Of a stretch of 6,837 bases of DNA, positions 1 to 5,342 are shown one piece after another. Where the stretch lies: positions 1 through 6,837 of the forward strand of contig JAEYTW010000240.1 of NCBI GenBank assembly GCA_023433835.1, given 5' to 3'. A program made the position numbers and the translations under genes. Source of the stretch: Pseudomonadota bacterium. Lineage in GTDB: Bacteria > Pseudomonadota > Alphaproteobacteria > Ferrovibrionales > Ferrovibrionaceae. Under the pieces are notes generated by a model. That model ran no database searches, was not told the origin of the DNA, and saw nothing but the letters and a program-made list of their open reading frames with translations. Position 1 is the first letter of the stretch; each line of letters begins with the position of its first letter.

Positions 1-241
1 GTACTTTTATAAGGTTTTTCTTCGCGTCTTCGGCACCTTTGGAGATAGCATCGGTAACTTCATTTGCTTTACCCAAACCATATCCAACTATTCCGTTTTC
101 GTTTCCTACAACAACAATTGCAGAGAAACTAAAGTGACGACCACCTTTTGTAACTTTGGTAACACGATTGATAGCAACCAAACGATCCTTCAGTTCGATA
201 TCACCTGTTGTTTTAATGCGTTTAATATTAGTATTTGCCAT
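1..241 (-). CDS. rpsE: 30S ribosomal protein S5 (uS5), N-terminal part, cut by window edge
   Basis: S5 sits on the solvent side of the small subunit near the mRNA entry and decoding region, and affects translational accuracy. I translated this frame by hand: it starts MANTNIKRIKTTGDIEL and runs 80 residues without a stop to the left edge, which leaves about half of a normal S5 (roughly 165-175 residues) outside the window. The N-terminal double-stranded-RNA-binding domain is visible, with LVAINRVTKVTKGGRHFSFS (residues 21-40) followed by IVVVGNENGIVGYGLGKA. This corresponds to the E. coli VNRVSKTVKGGRIFSF loop, where spectinomycin-resistance changes map; the loop lysine is present here. The start is 9 bases after the rplR stop and has no Shine-Dalgarno sequence. 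In the usual spc order rpmD, rplO and secY would follow to the left. Confidence 0.97.
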   Translation of the reverse strand, partial: MANTNIKRIKTTGDIELKDRLVAINRVTKVTKGGRHFSFSAIVVVGNENGIVGYGLGKANEVTDAISKGAEDAKKNLIKV

Positions 242-250
242 AATTTCAGA

Positions 251-607
251 TTAGAATTGGATTCCACCTTCACGTGCGCCTTCAGCAAGAGCTTTCACAC
301 GTCCGTGATACAAATAACCGTTACGATCGAATTTTGCTTTAGTGATACCGGCTGCAACAGCTTTCTCTCCTAATTTTTTTCCAACCGCAGAAGCGATTTC
401 AATTTTCGTTCCTTTAACAGAAGCTAGTTCTTTATCACGTGAAGACACGGAAAGAAGAGTAACTCCATTTTGATCGTCAATCATTTGAGCATAAATCTCC
501 TTGTTACTACGGAATACGCTGATACGAGGAGCTTCTGCCGTACCGCTGATTACACTGCGGATACGTAATTTAATTGCAGATCTTCTTTTTATATTCGTCT
601 TTGCCAT
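251..607 (-). CDS. rplR: 50S ribosomal protein L18 (uL18)
   Basis: L18 binds 5S rRNA together with L5 and anchors it in the central protuberance of the large subunit. The 118-residue protein has the basic N-terminus MAKTNIKRRSAIKLRIR expected to contact RNA, the core APRISVFRSNKEIYAQMIDD (residues 26-45) and the conserved C-terminus FDRNGYLYHGRVKALAEGAR ending GGIQF. The open frame extends three codons further upstream (to 616, MHK), but I chose the ATG at 607: family members start at or near this MA-K position, and it lies 20 bases after the rplF stop in an A/T-rich leader. No Shine-Dalgarno sequence is present at either ATG. It lies between rplF and rpsE, as in the canonical spc order. Confidence 0.97.
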   Translation of the reverse strand: MAKTNIKRRSAIKLRIRSVISGTAEAPRISVFRSNKEIYAQMIDDQNGVTLLSVSSRDKELASVKGTKIEIASAVGKKLGEKAVAAGITKAKFDRNGYLYHGRVKALAEGAREGGIQF

Positions 608-627
608 TTTATGCAATATTTCTATAA

Positions 628-1182
628 TTATTTACTAGCAGATTTACCGGCTTTTCTGCGCACAATTTCGCCCACAAAACGGATACCTTTTCCTTTGTAT
701 GGTTCAGGCTTACGAAGAGAACGAATTTTTGCGGCAACCTGACCAACCAATTGTTTATCATGACTGGTTAAGGTAATAAGCGGCGCTTTTCCTTTTTCTG
801 CTTTCGTTTCTACTTTAACCTCTTCAGGAATTTGGAACAAAATGGTATGAGAATAACCCAGGTTTAATTCTAATAGTTGTCCTTTTGCTTCAGCACGGAA
901 ACCCACACCTATCAATTCTTGTTCTTTTTTAAACCCGTCAGAAACACCAACTACCATATTGTTCAAAATAGAACGATATAAACCATGCATGGCTTTATGG
1001 CGTTTTTGTTCCGTAGCACGAACCAATTCTAATACTCCATCCTCTTGTTTAAGGGTAATGGCCGGATCAATGCTTTGCTTTAGTTCGCCTTTAGGTCCTT
1101 TAACCGTAACAACATTACTATCTGTTACCGTAATGGAAACTCCGGCAGGAACTTTTATGGGTAATTTACCTATACGTGACAT
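628..1182 (-). CDS. rplF: 50S ribosomal protein L6 (uL6)
   Basis: L6 lies at the base of the L7/L12 stalk, contacts the sarcin-ricin loop region of 23S rRNA and helps form the elongation-factor binding site. The 184-residue product is of normal length. It opens with the family hallmark MSRIGKLPIKVPAGV, followed by the first alpha/beta repeat domain (VTVKGPKGEL, about residues 25-34). The second domain carries GVGFRAEAKGQLLELNLGYSH and ends with the L6 signature EPYKGKGIRFVGEIVRRKAG (residues 160-179). The gene starts 14 bases after the rpsH stop, in a leader of A and T with no Shine-Dalgarno sequence, and is followed after 20 bases by rplR. Nothing about it is irregular. Confidence 0.98.
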   Translation of the reverse strand: MSRIGKLPIKVPAGVSITVTDSNVVTVKGPKGELKQSIDPAITLKQEDGVLELVRATEQKRHKAMHGLYRSILNNMVVGVSDGFKKEQELIGVGFRAEAKGQLLELNLGYSHTILFQIPEEVKVETKAEKGKAPLITLTSHDKQLVGQVAAKIRSLRKPEPYKGKGIRFVGEIVRRKAGKSASK

Positions 1183-1196
1183 GTTAATTCAATTTC

Positions 1197-1589
1197 TTAA
1201 TAAACGTAACATAATACTTCTCCGCCAACATTCAATTCGCGGGCTCTTTTATCGCTCATAACACCTTTAGAGGTAGAAAGGATGGCAATTCCCAATCCGT
1301 TCAATACTCTTGGTATTTCGTTCGCTCCTTTATATAAACGCAATCCGGGCGAACTAACGCGTTGAATTTTTTGGATGGCGCATTGTTTAGTTACCGGATG
1401 ATATTTCAATGCAATTTTAATCACATCCTGGTGTTCTCCTTTTTCGAACTTATAGTTCAAAATAAAACCTTTATCAAAAAGAATTTTTGTAATATCTTTC
1501 TTAAGGTTTGACGCAGGCACCTCAACTACCTTATGACGTGCGGAGGCCGCGTTGCGTATTCTTGTCAGAAAATCTGCTATTGGATCCAT
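1197..1589 (-). CDS. rpsH: 30S ribosomal protein S8 (uS8)
   Basis: S8 is a primary binder of the 16S rRNA central domain (helix 21 region) and is needed for platform assembly. In E. coli it is also the translational repressor of the spc operon. The 130-residue protein starts MDPIADFLTRIRNA, the typical S8 N-terminus, and ends with the C-terminal RNA-binding signature STSKGVMSDKRARELNVGGE followed by VLCYVY (residues 105-130). The open frame runs 25 codons further upstream to an ATG at 1664, but that stretch lies inside the end of rpsN in another frame and has no family similarity. I therefore place the start at 1589, which gives the usual family length. The gap to the rpsN stop is 22 bases and has no Shine-Dalgarno sequence. 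Confidence 0.97.
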   Translation of the reverse strand: MDPIADFLTRIRNAASARHKVVEVPASNLKKDITKILFDKGFILNYKFEKGEHQDVIKIALKYHPVTKQCAIQKIQRVSSPGLRLYKGANEIPRVLNGLGIAILSTSKGVMSDKRARELNVGGEVLCYVY

Positions 1590-1611
1590 TTCTTTACTTA
1601 CTATCTTGTGA

Positions 1612-1917
1612 TTACCAACTTGCTTTTTTAACACCCGGGATGAGACCGAAATTTGCCATATCACGGAATTGATTGCGACACAATCCGAATTGACGCATAT
1701 AGCCTTTAGGACGTCCTGTTAATTTACAACGATTGTGCATACGCTCTTTTGCAGAGTTTTTAGGCAATTGTTGTAATTTGAACTGTGCTTCTAACTTCTC
1801 TTCAAAACTAGATTCCGGGTTAGAAATTACAGCTTTTAAAGATTCACGTTTTCCCTGATAACGATTGTTCAGATATTCACGTTTTCTTTCTCTGGCTTTC
1901 ATTGATTCTTTTGCCAT
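1612..1917 (-). CDS. rpsN: 30S ribosomal protein S14 (uS14), long form without a complete zinc site
   Basis: S14 binds the 3' major domain of 16S rRNA in the small-subunit head, next to S3 and S19, both encoded upstream in this operon. At 101 residues it is the long, E. coli-like form and not the roughly 61-residue zinc form. Visible marks are MAKESMKARERKRE, LPKNSAKERMHNRC, TGRPKGYMRQFG and the C-terminus GLIPGVKKASW. The positions that hold four cysteines in zinc-binding S14 read Cys64, Thr67, Cys80 and Gln83, so one cysteine of each pair survives and zinc binding is not expected. The start lies 4 bases after the rplE stop. The leader is A-rich with no convincing Shine-Dalgarno sequence. 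Confidence 0.98.
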   Translation of the reverse strand: MAKESMKARERKREYLNNRYQGKRESLKAVISNPESSFEEKLEAQFKLQQLPKNSAKERMHNRCKLTGRPKGYMRQFGLCRNQFRDMANFGLIPGVKKASW

Positions 1918-1921
1918 AATT

Positions 1922-2479
1922 TTAGCTCTTTTTTATATTATTAAAAGGCATACCAAATTCTTTCAACAAAGCATACGCCTCGCTATCATTCTTTGCCGTG
2001 GTTACAAAAGTAATATCCATACCGTTGATGCGATTTACTTTATCGATATCAATCTCAGCAAAGATGATTTGTTCTGTAACACCCATGGTAAAATTACCAC
2101 GTCCGTCAAATCCTTTTGCATTCACTCCTTTGAAATCACGAATACGTGGAAGAGAAATAGATAACAAACGATCTAAAAACTCATACATACGTTCTCCGCG
2201 AAGCGTTACACGTGCTCCAACAGGAATACCTTTTCTCAACTTAAAGTTAGAGATATCCTTTTTGGATTTTGTAGCAACTGCTTTTTGACCGGCAATAAGA
2301 GACATTTCTGCTATTGCAGTATCAATTAAACGCTTATCAGCTACTGCAGCACCTACACCTTGATTCAAAACAATCTTAGTGATTCTGGGTACCTGCATTA
2401 CATTTTTGTACTGGAATTGTTCCTTTATAGCAGGAGCAACTTCTGCAGCATATTTGGTTTTTAATCTGGGCGTACTCAT
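1922..2479 (-). CDS. rplE: 50S ribosomal protein L5 (uL5)
   Basis: L5 binds 5S rRNA with L18 in the central protuberance. It touches the P-site tRNA and takes part in bridge B1b to the small-subunit head. The 185-residue product has the normal length. It shows IVLNQGVG (residues 36-43), KSKKDISNFKLRKGIPVGAR (71-90, the region of the P-site loop), VTLRGERMYEFLDRL (91-105) and PRIRDFKGVNAKGFDGRGNF (111-130). The start codon shares one base with the rplX stop (TAATG). Unlike every other complete gene in the window, it is preceded by a strong Shine-Dalgarno sequence, GGGGAGGT at 2489-2496, located in the last codons of rplX. In E. coli the start of this gene is the site of S8 repression; whether that holds here cannot be judged from sequence alone. 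Confidence 0.98.
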   Translation of the reverse strand: MSTPRLKTKYAAEVAPAIKEQFQYKNVMQVPRITKIVLNQGVGAAVADKRLIDTAIAEMSLIAGQKAVATKSKKDISNFKLRKGIPVGARVTLRGERMYEFLDRLLSISLPRIRDFKGVNAKGFDGRGNFTMGVTEQIIFAEIDIDKVNRINGMDITFVTTAKNDSEAYALLKEFGMPFNNIKKS

Positions 2480-2481
2480 TA
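2477..2481 (-). other. TAATG stop/start overlap, rplX to rplE
   Basis: The TAA stop of rplX and the ATG of rplE share one base. Such an arrangement usually lets a terminating ribosome restart on the next gene, so the yields of L24 and L5 are probably linked. The strong Shine-Dalgarno sequence just upstream would hold the ribosome in place for this. Confidence 0.85.
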
Positions 2482-2799
2482 TTTAATTACCTCCCCTGAC
2501 TTTTTAGTTATTCTCACATTCTTACCGGTTTTTTCGTCTTTTGTTCTACCAACGCGACTAGCCTTACCGGATTTCGGCTCAATCAACATCAGTTTGCTTA
2601 CATGTAGAGGAGCTTCCTTCTCTACAATGCCTCCATTTGGATTTTGAGCAGAAGGCTTGGTATGGCGTTTAACCATATTGATTCCTTCCACAATCGCCGT
2701 GGCATCTTTTAAGCTCACTTTTTGAATAGTACCCTGAGAACCTTTATTGTTCCCGGAAATTACTACTACTTTATCACCTTTTTTTACGTGCAGTTTCAT
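2479..2799 (-). CDS. rplX: 50S ribosomal protein L24 (uL24)
   Basis: L24 is an early assembly initiator of the large subunit; it binds the 5' end region of 23S rRNA and lies near the peptide exit tunnel. The 106-residue product has an N-terminal KOW motif, KKGDKVVVISGNNKGSQGTI (residues 6-25), then VEGINMVKRHTKP and a basic C-terminal part ending KKSGEVIK, a tail I associate with Bacteroidota L24. The start is 14 bases after the rplN stop, with an A/T-rich leader and no Shine-Dalgarno sequence. The codons for the C-terminal Gly-Glu-Val also spell the Shine-Dalgarno sequence of rplE, and the stop overlaps the rplE start by one base, which suggests translational coupling of the two genes. Confidence 0.98.
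   Translation of the reverse strand: MKLHVKKGDKVVVISGNNKGSQGTIQKVSLKDATAIVEGINMVKRHTKPSAQNPNGGIVEKEAPLHVSKLMLIEPKSGKASRVGRTKDEKTGKNVRITKKSGEVIK
2489..2496 (-). promoter_or_regulatory. Strong Shine-Dalgarno sequence of rplE
   Basis: On the mRNA strand GGGGAGGT occurs here, followed by nine A/T bases and then the rplE ATG. GGAGG is a full complement to the CCUCC core at the end of 16S rRNA, at suitable spacing. It is encoded by the Gly-Glu-Val codons near the end of rplX. I compared the leaders of all starts visible in the window, and no other has such a motif. That it works as a ribosome binding site is inference, because Bacteroidota ribosomes generally make little use of this pairing. Confidence 0.7.
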
Positions 2800-2813
2800 T
2801 TGCTATCTATAAA

Positions 2814-3182
2814 TTAAAGCACTTCTGGTGCTAATGAAACAATTTTCATATATTGTTTTTCGCGCAATTCACGGGCAACAGGACCAAAGATACGCGTACC
2901 TCTCATTTCGCCTTGATTATTCAAAAGAACAACCGCATTGTCATCGAAACGGATATAAGATCCATCTCCGCGGCGTACTTCTTTTTTCGTGCGCACAACA
3001 ACTGCTTTGGTAACTTGTCCTTTCTTTACGTTACCACTTGGCATGGCCGCTTTCACAGTCACCACTACAGTATCACCAAGTCGGCCATAACGCTTAGCTG
3101 TTCCACCCAATACACGGATAACAAGAACTTCTTTAGCGCCGCTGTTATCAGCCACAGTACATCTACTTTCTGATTGTATCAT
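2814..3182 (-). CDS. rplN: 50S ribosomal protein L14 (uL14)
   Basis: L14 lies on the subunit interface of the large subunit, where it contributes to bridges with 16S rRNA and is the docking surface for the silencing factor RsfS. The 122-residue length is exactly that of most bacterial L14. The protein begins MIQSESRCTVADNSGAKEVL, continues with VIRVLGGTAKRYGRLGDTVV and the family signature region AMPSGNVKKGQVTKAVVVRT (residues 46-65), and ends REKQYMKIVSLAPEVL. In E. coli this is the first gene of the spc operon, with its own promoter upstream. Here only 2 bases separate it from the rpsQ stop, so it must be cotranscribed with the S10 genes unless a promoter lies inside rpsQ. No Shine-Dalgarno sequence is visible. 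Confidence 0.98.
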   Translation of the reverse strand: MIQSESRCTVADNSGAKEVLVIRVLGGTAKRYGRLGDTVVVTVKAAMPSGNVKKGQVTKAVVVRTKKEVRRGDGSYIRFDDNAVVLLNNQGEMRGTRIFGPVARELREKQYMKIVSLAPEVL

Positions 3183-3184
3183 GA

Positions 3185-3448
3185 TTACTTAGCCTTTTCA
3201 ATTATTTCTACTAATCGCCAGTTTTTCAATTTGCTCAAGGGGCGAGTTTCCATGATGCGTACGGTATCACCGATACCACATTCTGCTTTCTCATCGTGGG
3301 CATAAAACTTTTTAGAAGTTTTTACAAACTTTCCATAAAGCGCGTGTTTCACTTTACGCTCTACACTTACCACAATGGTTTTATCCATTTTATTGGAAGT
3401 TACAATTCCAATTTTTTCTTTTCTTATATTTCTTACCGATTCTGACAT
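3185..3448 (-). CDS. rpsQ: 30S ribosomal protein S17 (uS17)
   Basis: S17 is an OB-fold primary binder of the 5' domain of 16S rRNA, important early in small-subunit assembly. The 87-residue product shows GIVTSNKMDKTIVVSVERKV, then KHALYGKFVKTSKKFYAHDE with the preserved YAHDE turn, and the C-terminal signature GDTVRIMETRPLSKLKNWRL followed by VEI. Length and motif order are normal. The gene starts 21 bases after the rpmC stop. The leader (TTGATTTAGAC before ATG) has no Shine-Dalgarno sequence. In E. coli this is the last gene of the S10 operon; here it is followed by rplN after 2 bases. Confidence 0.98.
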   Translation of the reverse strand: MSESVRNIRKEKIGIVTSNKMDKTIVVSVERKVKHALYGKFVKTSKKFYAHDEKAECGIGDTVRIMETRPLSKLKNWRLVEIIEKAK

Positions 3449-3469
3449 GTCTAAATCAATTAAAGATGA

Positions 3470-3667
3470 TTACTTAACCGTATTATTACGATTGTTTATT
3501 TCTGTCATCAAAGATGCGATAGAACGACGAATCTTACGAATCAACAGCGGATTCTCCATAGGAGATAGCGCATGTGTCATTTTCATATTCTGATATTCTG
3601 AACGCAAATTATCAAGCTTTGCAGTTAAATCAGCAATCGAAAGTTCTTTGTTTTCTGCCTTTTTCAT
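3470..3667 (-). CDS. rpmC: 50S ribosomal protein L29 (uL29)
   Basis: L29 is a small helical protein at the rim of the peptide exit tunnel, next to L23, where trigger factor and the signal recognition particle dock. The 65-residue product is of family length and predicted to be a helical hairpin. It has ELSIADLTAKLDNLRSEYQNMKM in the first helix (residues 8-30) and the family signature NPLLIRKIRRSIASLMTE (residues 39-56) in the second. The start lies 18 bases after the rplP stop, with an A/T-only stretch and AAGA before the ATG but no Shine-Dalgarno sequence. Its place between rplP and rpsQ is canonical, which makes the identification firm despite the short length. Confidence 0.97.
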   Translation of the reverse strand: MKKAENKELSIADLTAKLDNLRSEYQNMKMTHALSPMENPLLIRKIRRSIASLMTEINNRNNTVK

Positions 3668-3685
3668 TTCTTAATCTATTATTTA

Positions 3686-4105
3686 TTAGGCTACATAATC
3701 TCTTCTAACCAAGAACTTTGTCTTAACCGGTAACTTTTGTGCAGCCAATCTTAAAGCTTCTTTAGCAGTTTCCATGTCAACACCTTCTACCTCAAACATA
3801 ATACGTCCGGGTTTAACAACGGCAGCCCAATATTCAGGAGCACCTTTACCTTTACCCATACGTACCTCGGCAGGTTTAGAAGTAATTGGTTTATCAGGGA
3901 ATATACGTATCCAAACCTGACCTTCTCTTTTCATGTAACGGTTTAATGCTACACGAGCCGCTTCTATTTGACGGCTGTTCAACCAAGCCGTGTCTAAAGA
4001 TTTAAGGGCAAAGGAACCAAATGCAATGTCCGTACCACGCTGAGCGTTTCCTTTCATTCTTCCTTTTTGAACCTTTCTGTATTTTACTCTTTTCGGCGAT
4101 AACAT
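3686..4105 (-). CDS. rplP: 50S ribosomal protein L16 (uL16)
   Basis: L16 lies beside the A-site tRNA elbow and is needed for a functional peptidyl-transferase centre in late large-subunit assembly. The 139-residue product starts MLSPKRVKYRKVQKGRMKGN and shows SRQIEAARVALNRYMKREGQ (residues 44-63) and VWIRIFPDKPITSKPAEVRM. The sequence VRMGKGKG follows, where Arg82 matches E. coli Arg81, the residue hydroxylated by the YcfD/RoxA oxygenase. The residue is conserved, but I cannot tell whether it is modified in this organism. One residue is inserted near position 23 (QRGTD where E. coli has QGTD). The gap from the rpsC stop, 33 bases, is the largest in the window and holds no recognisable signal. 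Confidence 0.98.
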   Translation of the reverse strand: MLSPKRVKYRKVQKGRMKGNAQRGTDIAFGSFALKSLDTAWLNSRQIEAARVALNRYMKREGQVWIRIFPDKPITSKPAEVRMGKGKGAPEYWAAVVKPGRIMFEVEGVDMETAKEALRLAAQKLPVKTKFLVRRDYVA

Positions 4106-4138
4106 CTTAAAAGCCTATTTTTAGTGTTAATGACTCAA

Positions 4139-4870
4139 TTATTTTTTCTTTCTTCTTCCACCCTGGTTACCACCTGCATTACCTGCAGATCCGCTAACCG
4201 GCTTACGAGCCTTAGGATTTCCGATATTTGGAGATAAATCACGTTTACCGTAAACCTCACCCAAACATATCCAAACTTTTATTCCAATTCTACCATAGGT
4301 AGTATGGGCTTCCGCTATTGCATAATCAATGTCTGCACGGAAGGTATGAAGTGGGGTTCTACCCTCTTTAAATATCTCTGAACGTGCCATCTCTGCACCA
4401 CCTAAACGGCCGGAAATGTTCACTTTAATTCCCTCAGCTCCCATGCGAATTGCAGAGGATAAACCGGCTTTAATCGCTCTACGATATGCCACACGGCCTT
4501 CTAGCTGACGTGCTATAGAATCTGCAACTAAACGCGCATCAATCTCCGGACGTTTGATCTCAAATATATTGATTTGAACCTCTTTTCCGGTAATCTTACG
4601 CAATTCTTCACGTAATTTATCTACTTCCTGACCACCTTTTCCGATAATGATACCGGGACGTGATGTGTGGATAGTAACGGTAATTAATTTAAGTGTACGC
4701 TCAATTACAATTTTTGATACACCAGCTTTGTTTAAGCGCGCATTGATATATTTACGGATTTTGTAATCTTCTGCAATTTTATCCGCATAGTTGTTGCCTC
4801 CAAACCAGTTTGAATCCCAACCTTTAATATATCCTAATCTTGTTCCTATTGGATTAGCCTTCTGTCCCAT
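4139..4870 (-). CDS. rpsC: 30S ribosomal protein S3 (uS3)
   Basis: S3 forms part of the mRNA entry tunnel in the small-subunit head and, with S4 and S5, supports mRNA unwinding. The 243-residue product starts MGQKANPIGTRLGYIKGWDS. It has a type II KH domain with its GKGG loop at residues 77-80 (RPGIIIGKGGQEVDKLREEL), followed by the C-terminal domain with RRAIK at 130-134, equivalent to the helicase-linked Arg/Arg/Lys of E. coli S3, and SGRLGGAEMARSE. The last 20 or so residues are a Gly/Asn/Lys-rich tail (GSAGNAGGNQGGRRKKK), probably disordered and common in Bacteroidota S3. It follows rplV after 12 bases, without a Shine-Dalgarno sequence. Confidence 0.98.
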   Translation of the reverse strand: MGQKANPIGTRLGYIKGWDSNWFGGNNYADKIAEDYKIRKYINARLNKAGVSKIVIERTLKLITVTIHTSRPGIIIGKGGQEVDKLREELRKITGKEVQINIFEIKRPEIDARLVADSIARQLEGRVAYRRAIKAGLSSAIRMGAEGIKVNISGRLGGAEMARSEIFKEGRTPLHTFRADIDYAIAEAHTTYGRIGIKVWICLGEVYGKRDLSPNIGNPKARKPVSGSAGNAGGNQGGRRKKK

Positions 4871-4882
4871 TCGATTGTATGA

Positions 4883-5323
4883 TTAAGCGTTTGCTTCTTT
4901 AGCGTTATTAATTAATTTCTCTTTTATTTCCGCATTAACGGTATCCACTGCCAGGTGAACATGATTCGATCTTTTACGAATACGATGCGCTCTACCTTGA
5001 GGTGCCGGCTGAATACGCTTAAGCATAGTACCCTCGTCTACACGAAGTTCGGATACGATAAGCTGACTATCTGCAGCACTTAAGCCCGATTTCGCTTCAT
5101 AATTCGCAATAGCGCTTCTCAATAATTTATATAAGCGTGGCGCCGCTTCTTTATTGGTGTGAGCCAATATATCCAATGCTTTATTAACCTCTAAACCACG
5201 AATAAGGTCAGCTACCAAACGCATTTTACGAGGAGATGTTGGCACATTGCGCAACACAGCCCAATATTTGGTCTTGTTTGCCTCTTTACGTGCATCTGCT
5301 GCTATTTTTTTTCTAGCTCCCAT
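4883..5323 (-). CDS. rplV: 50S ribosomal protein L22 (uL22), with N- and C-terminal extensions
   Basis: L22 binds all 23S rRNA domains, and its long beta-hairpin lines the peptide exit tunnel at the constriction. The 146-residue product is longer than E. coli L22 (110 residues): a basic N-terminal extension (MGARKKIAADARKEANKTKY) precedes the core NVPTSPRKMRLVADLIRGLE, and about 17 residues (NAEIKEKLINNAKEANA) follow the core. The hairpin segment LKRIQPAPQGRAHRIRKRSN is intact; the three residues whose loss gives macrolide resistance in E. coli (Met-Lys-Arg) correspond to Leu-Lys-Arg here. The extension is of the type I know from Bacteroidota L22. The gene starts 19 bases after the rpsS stop, with no Shine-Dalgarno sequence. 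Confidence 0.98.
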   Translation of the reverse strand: MGARKKIAADARKEANKTKYWAVLRNVPTSPRKMRLVADLIRGLEVNKALDILAHTNKEAAPRLYKLLRSAIANYEAKSGLSAADSQLIVSELRVDEGTMLKRIQPAPQGRAHRIRKRSNHVHLAVDTVNAEIKEKLINNAKEANA

Positions 5324-5342
5324 ATTGTATTAAAGCCTTAAA

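Noticed and set aside
134..373. Plus-strand open frame across the rpsE/rplR junction
   Set aside because: It lies antisense to two well-identified ribosomal protein genes, has no family resemblance and its composition mirrors the opposite strand.
959..1261. Plus-strand open frame opposite rplF and the end of rpsH
   Set aside because: Antisense shadow of conserved genes; the sequence has no recognisable domain.
2005..2012. TACTTTTG on the minus strand, a second match to the -7 element, inside rplE
   Set aside because: No TTTG at the expected distance upstream, and it lies within a coding region with no sign of a gene-group boundary.
1865..2288. Two overlapping plus-strand open frames opposite rplE and the start of rpsN
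   Set aside because: They overlap each other in different frames and lie opposite rplE; the hydrophobic stretch in one is a by-product of the opposite codons.
2885..2892. TATCTTTG on the minus strand, resembling the Bacteroidota -7 element TAnnTTTG, inside rplN
   Set aside because: The nearest TTTG upstream lies about 29 bases away instead of roughly 20, so no matching -33 element is present; such a short match is expected by chance.
2828..3173. Two plus-strand open frames opposite rplN
   Set aside because: Both lie within the antisense of L14, whose whole length is accounted for.
4106..4138. Longest intergenic gap (33 bases, rpsC to rplP), examined for a terminator, promoter or small RNA
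   Set aside because: It is A/T-rich with no stable inverted repeat, no T-run after a stem and no promoter-like pair of elements; it looks like a plain spacer.
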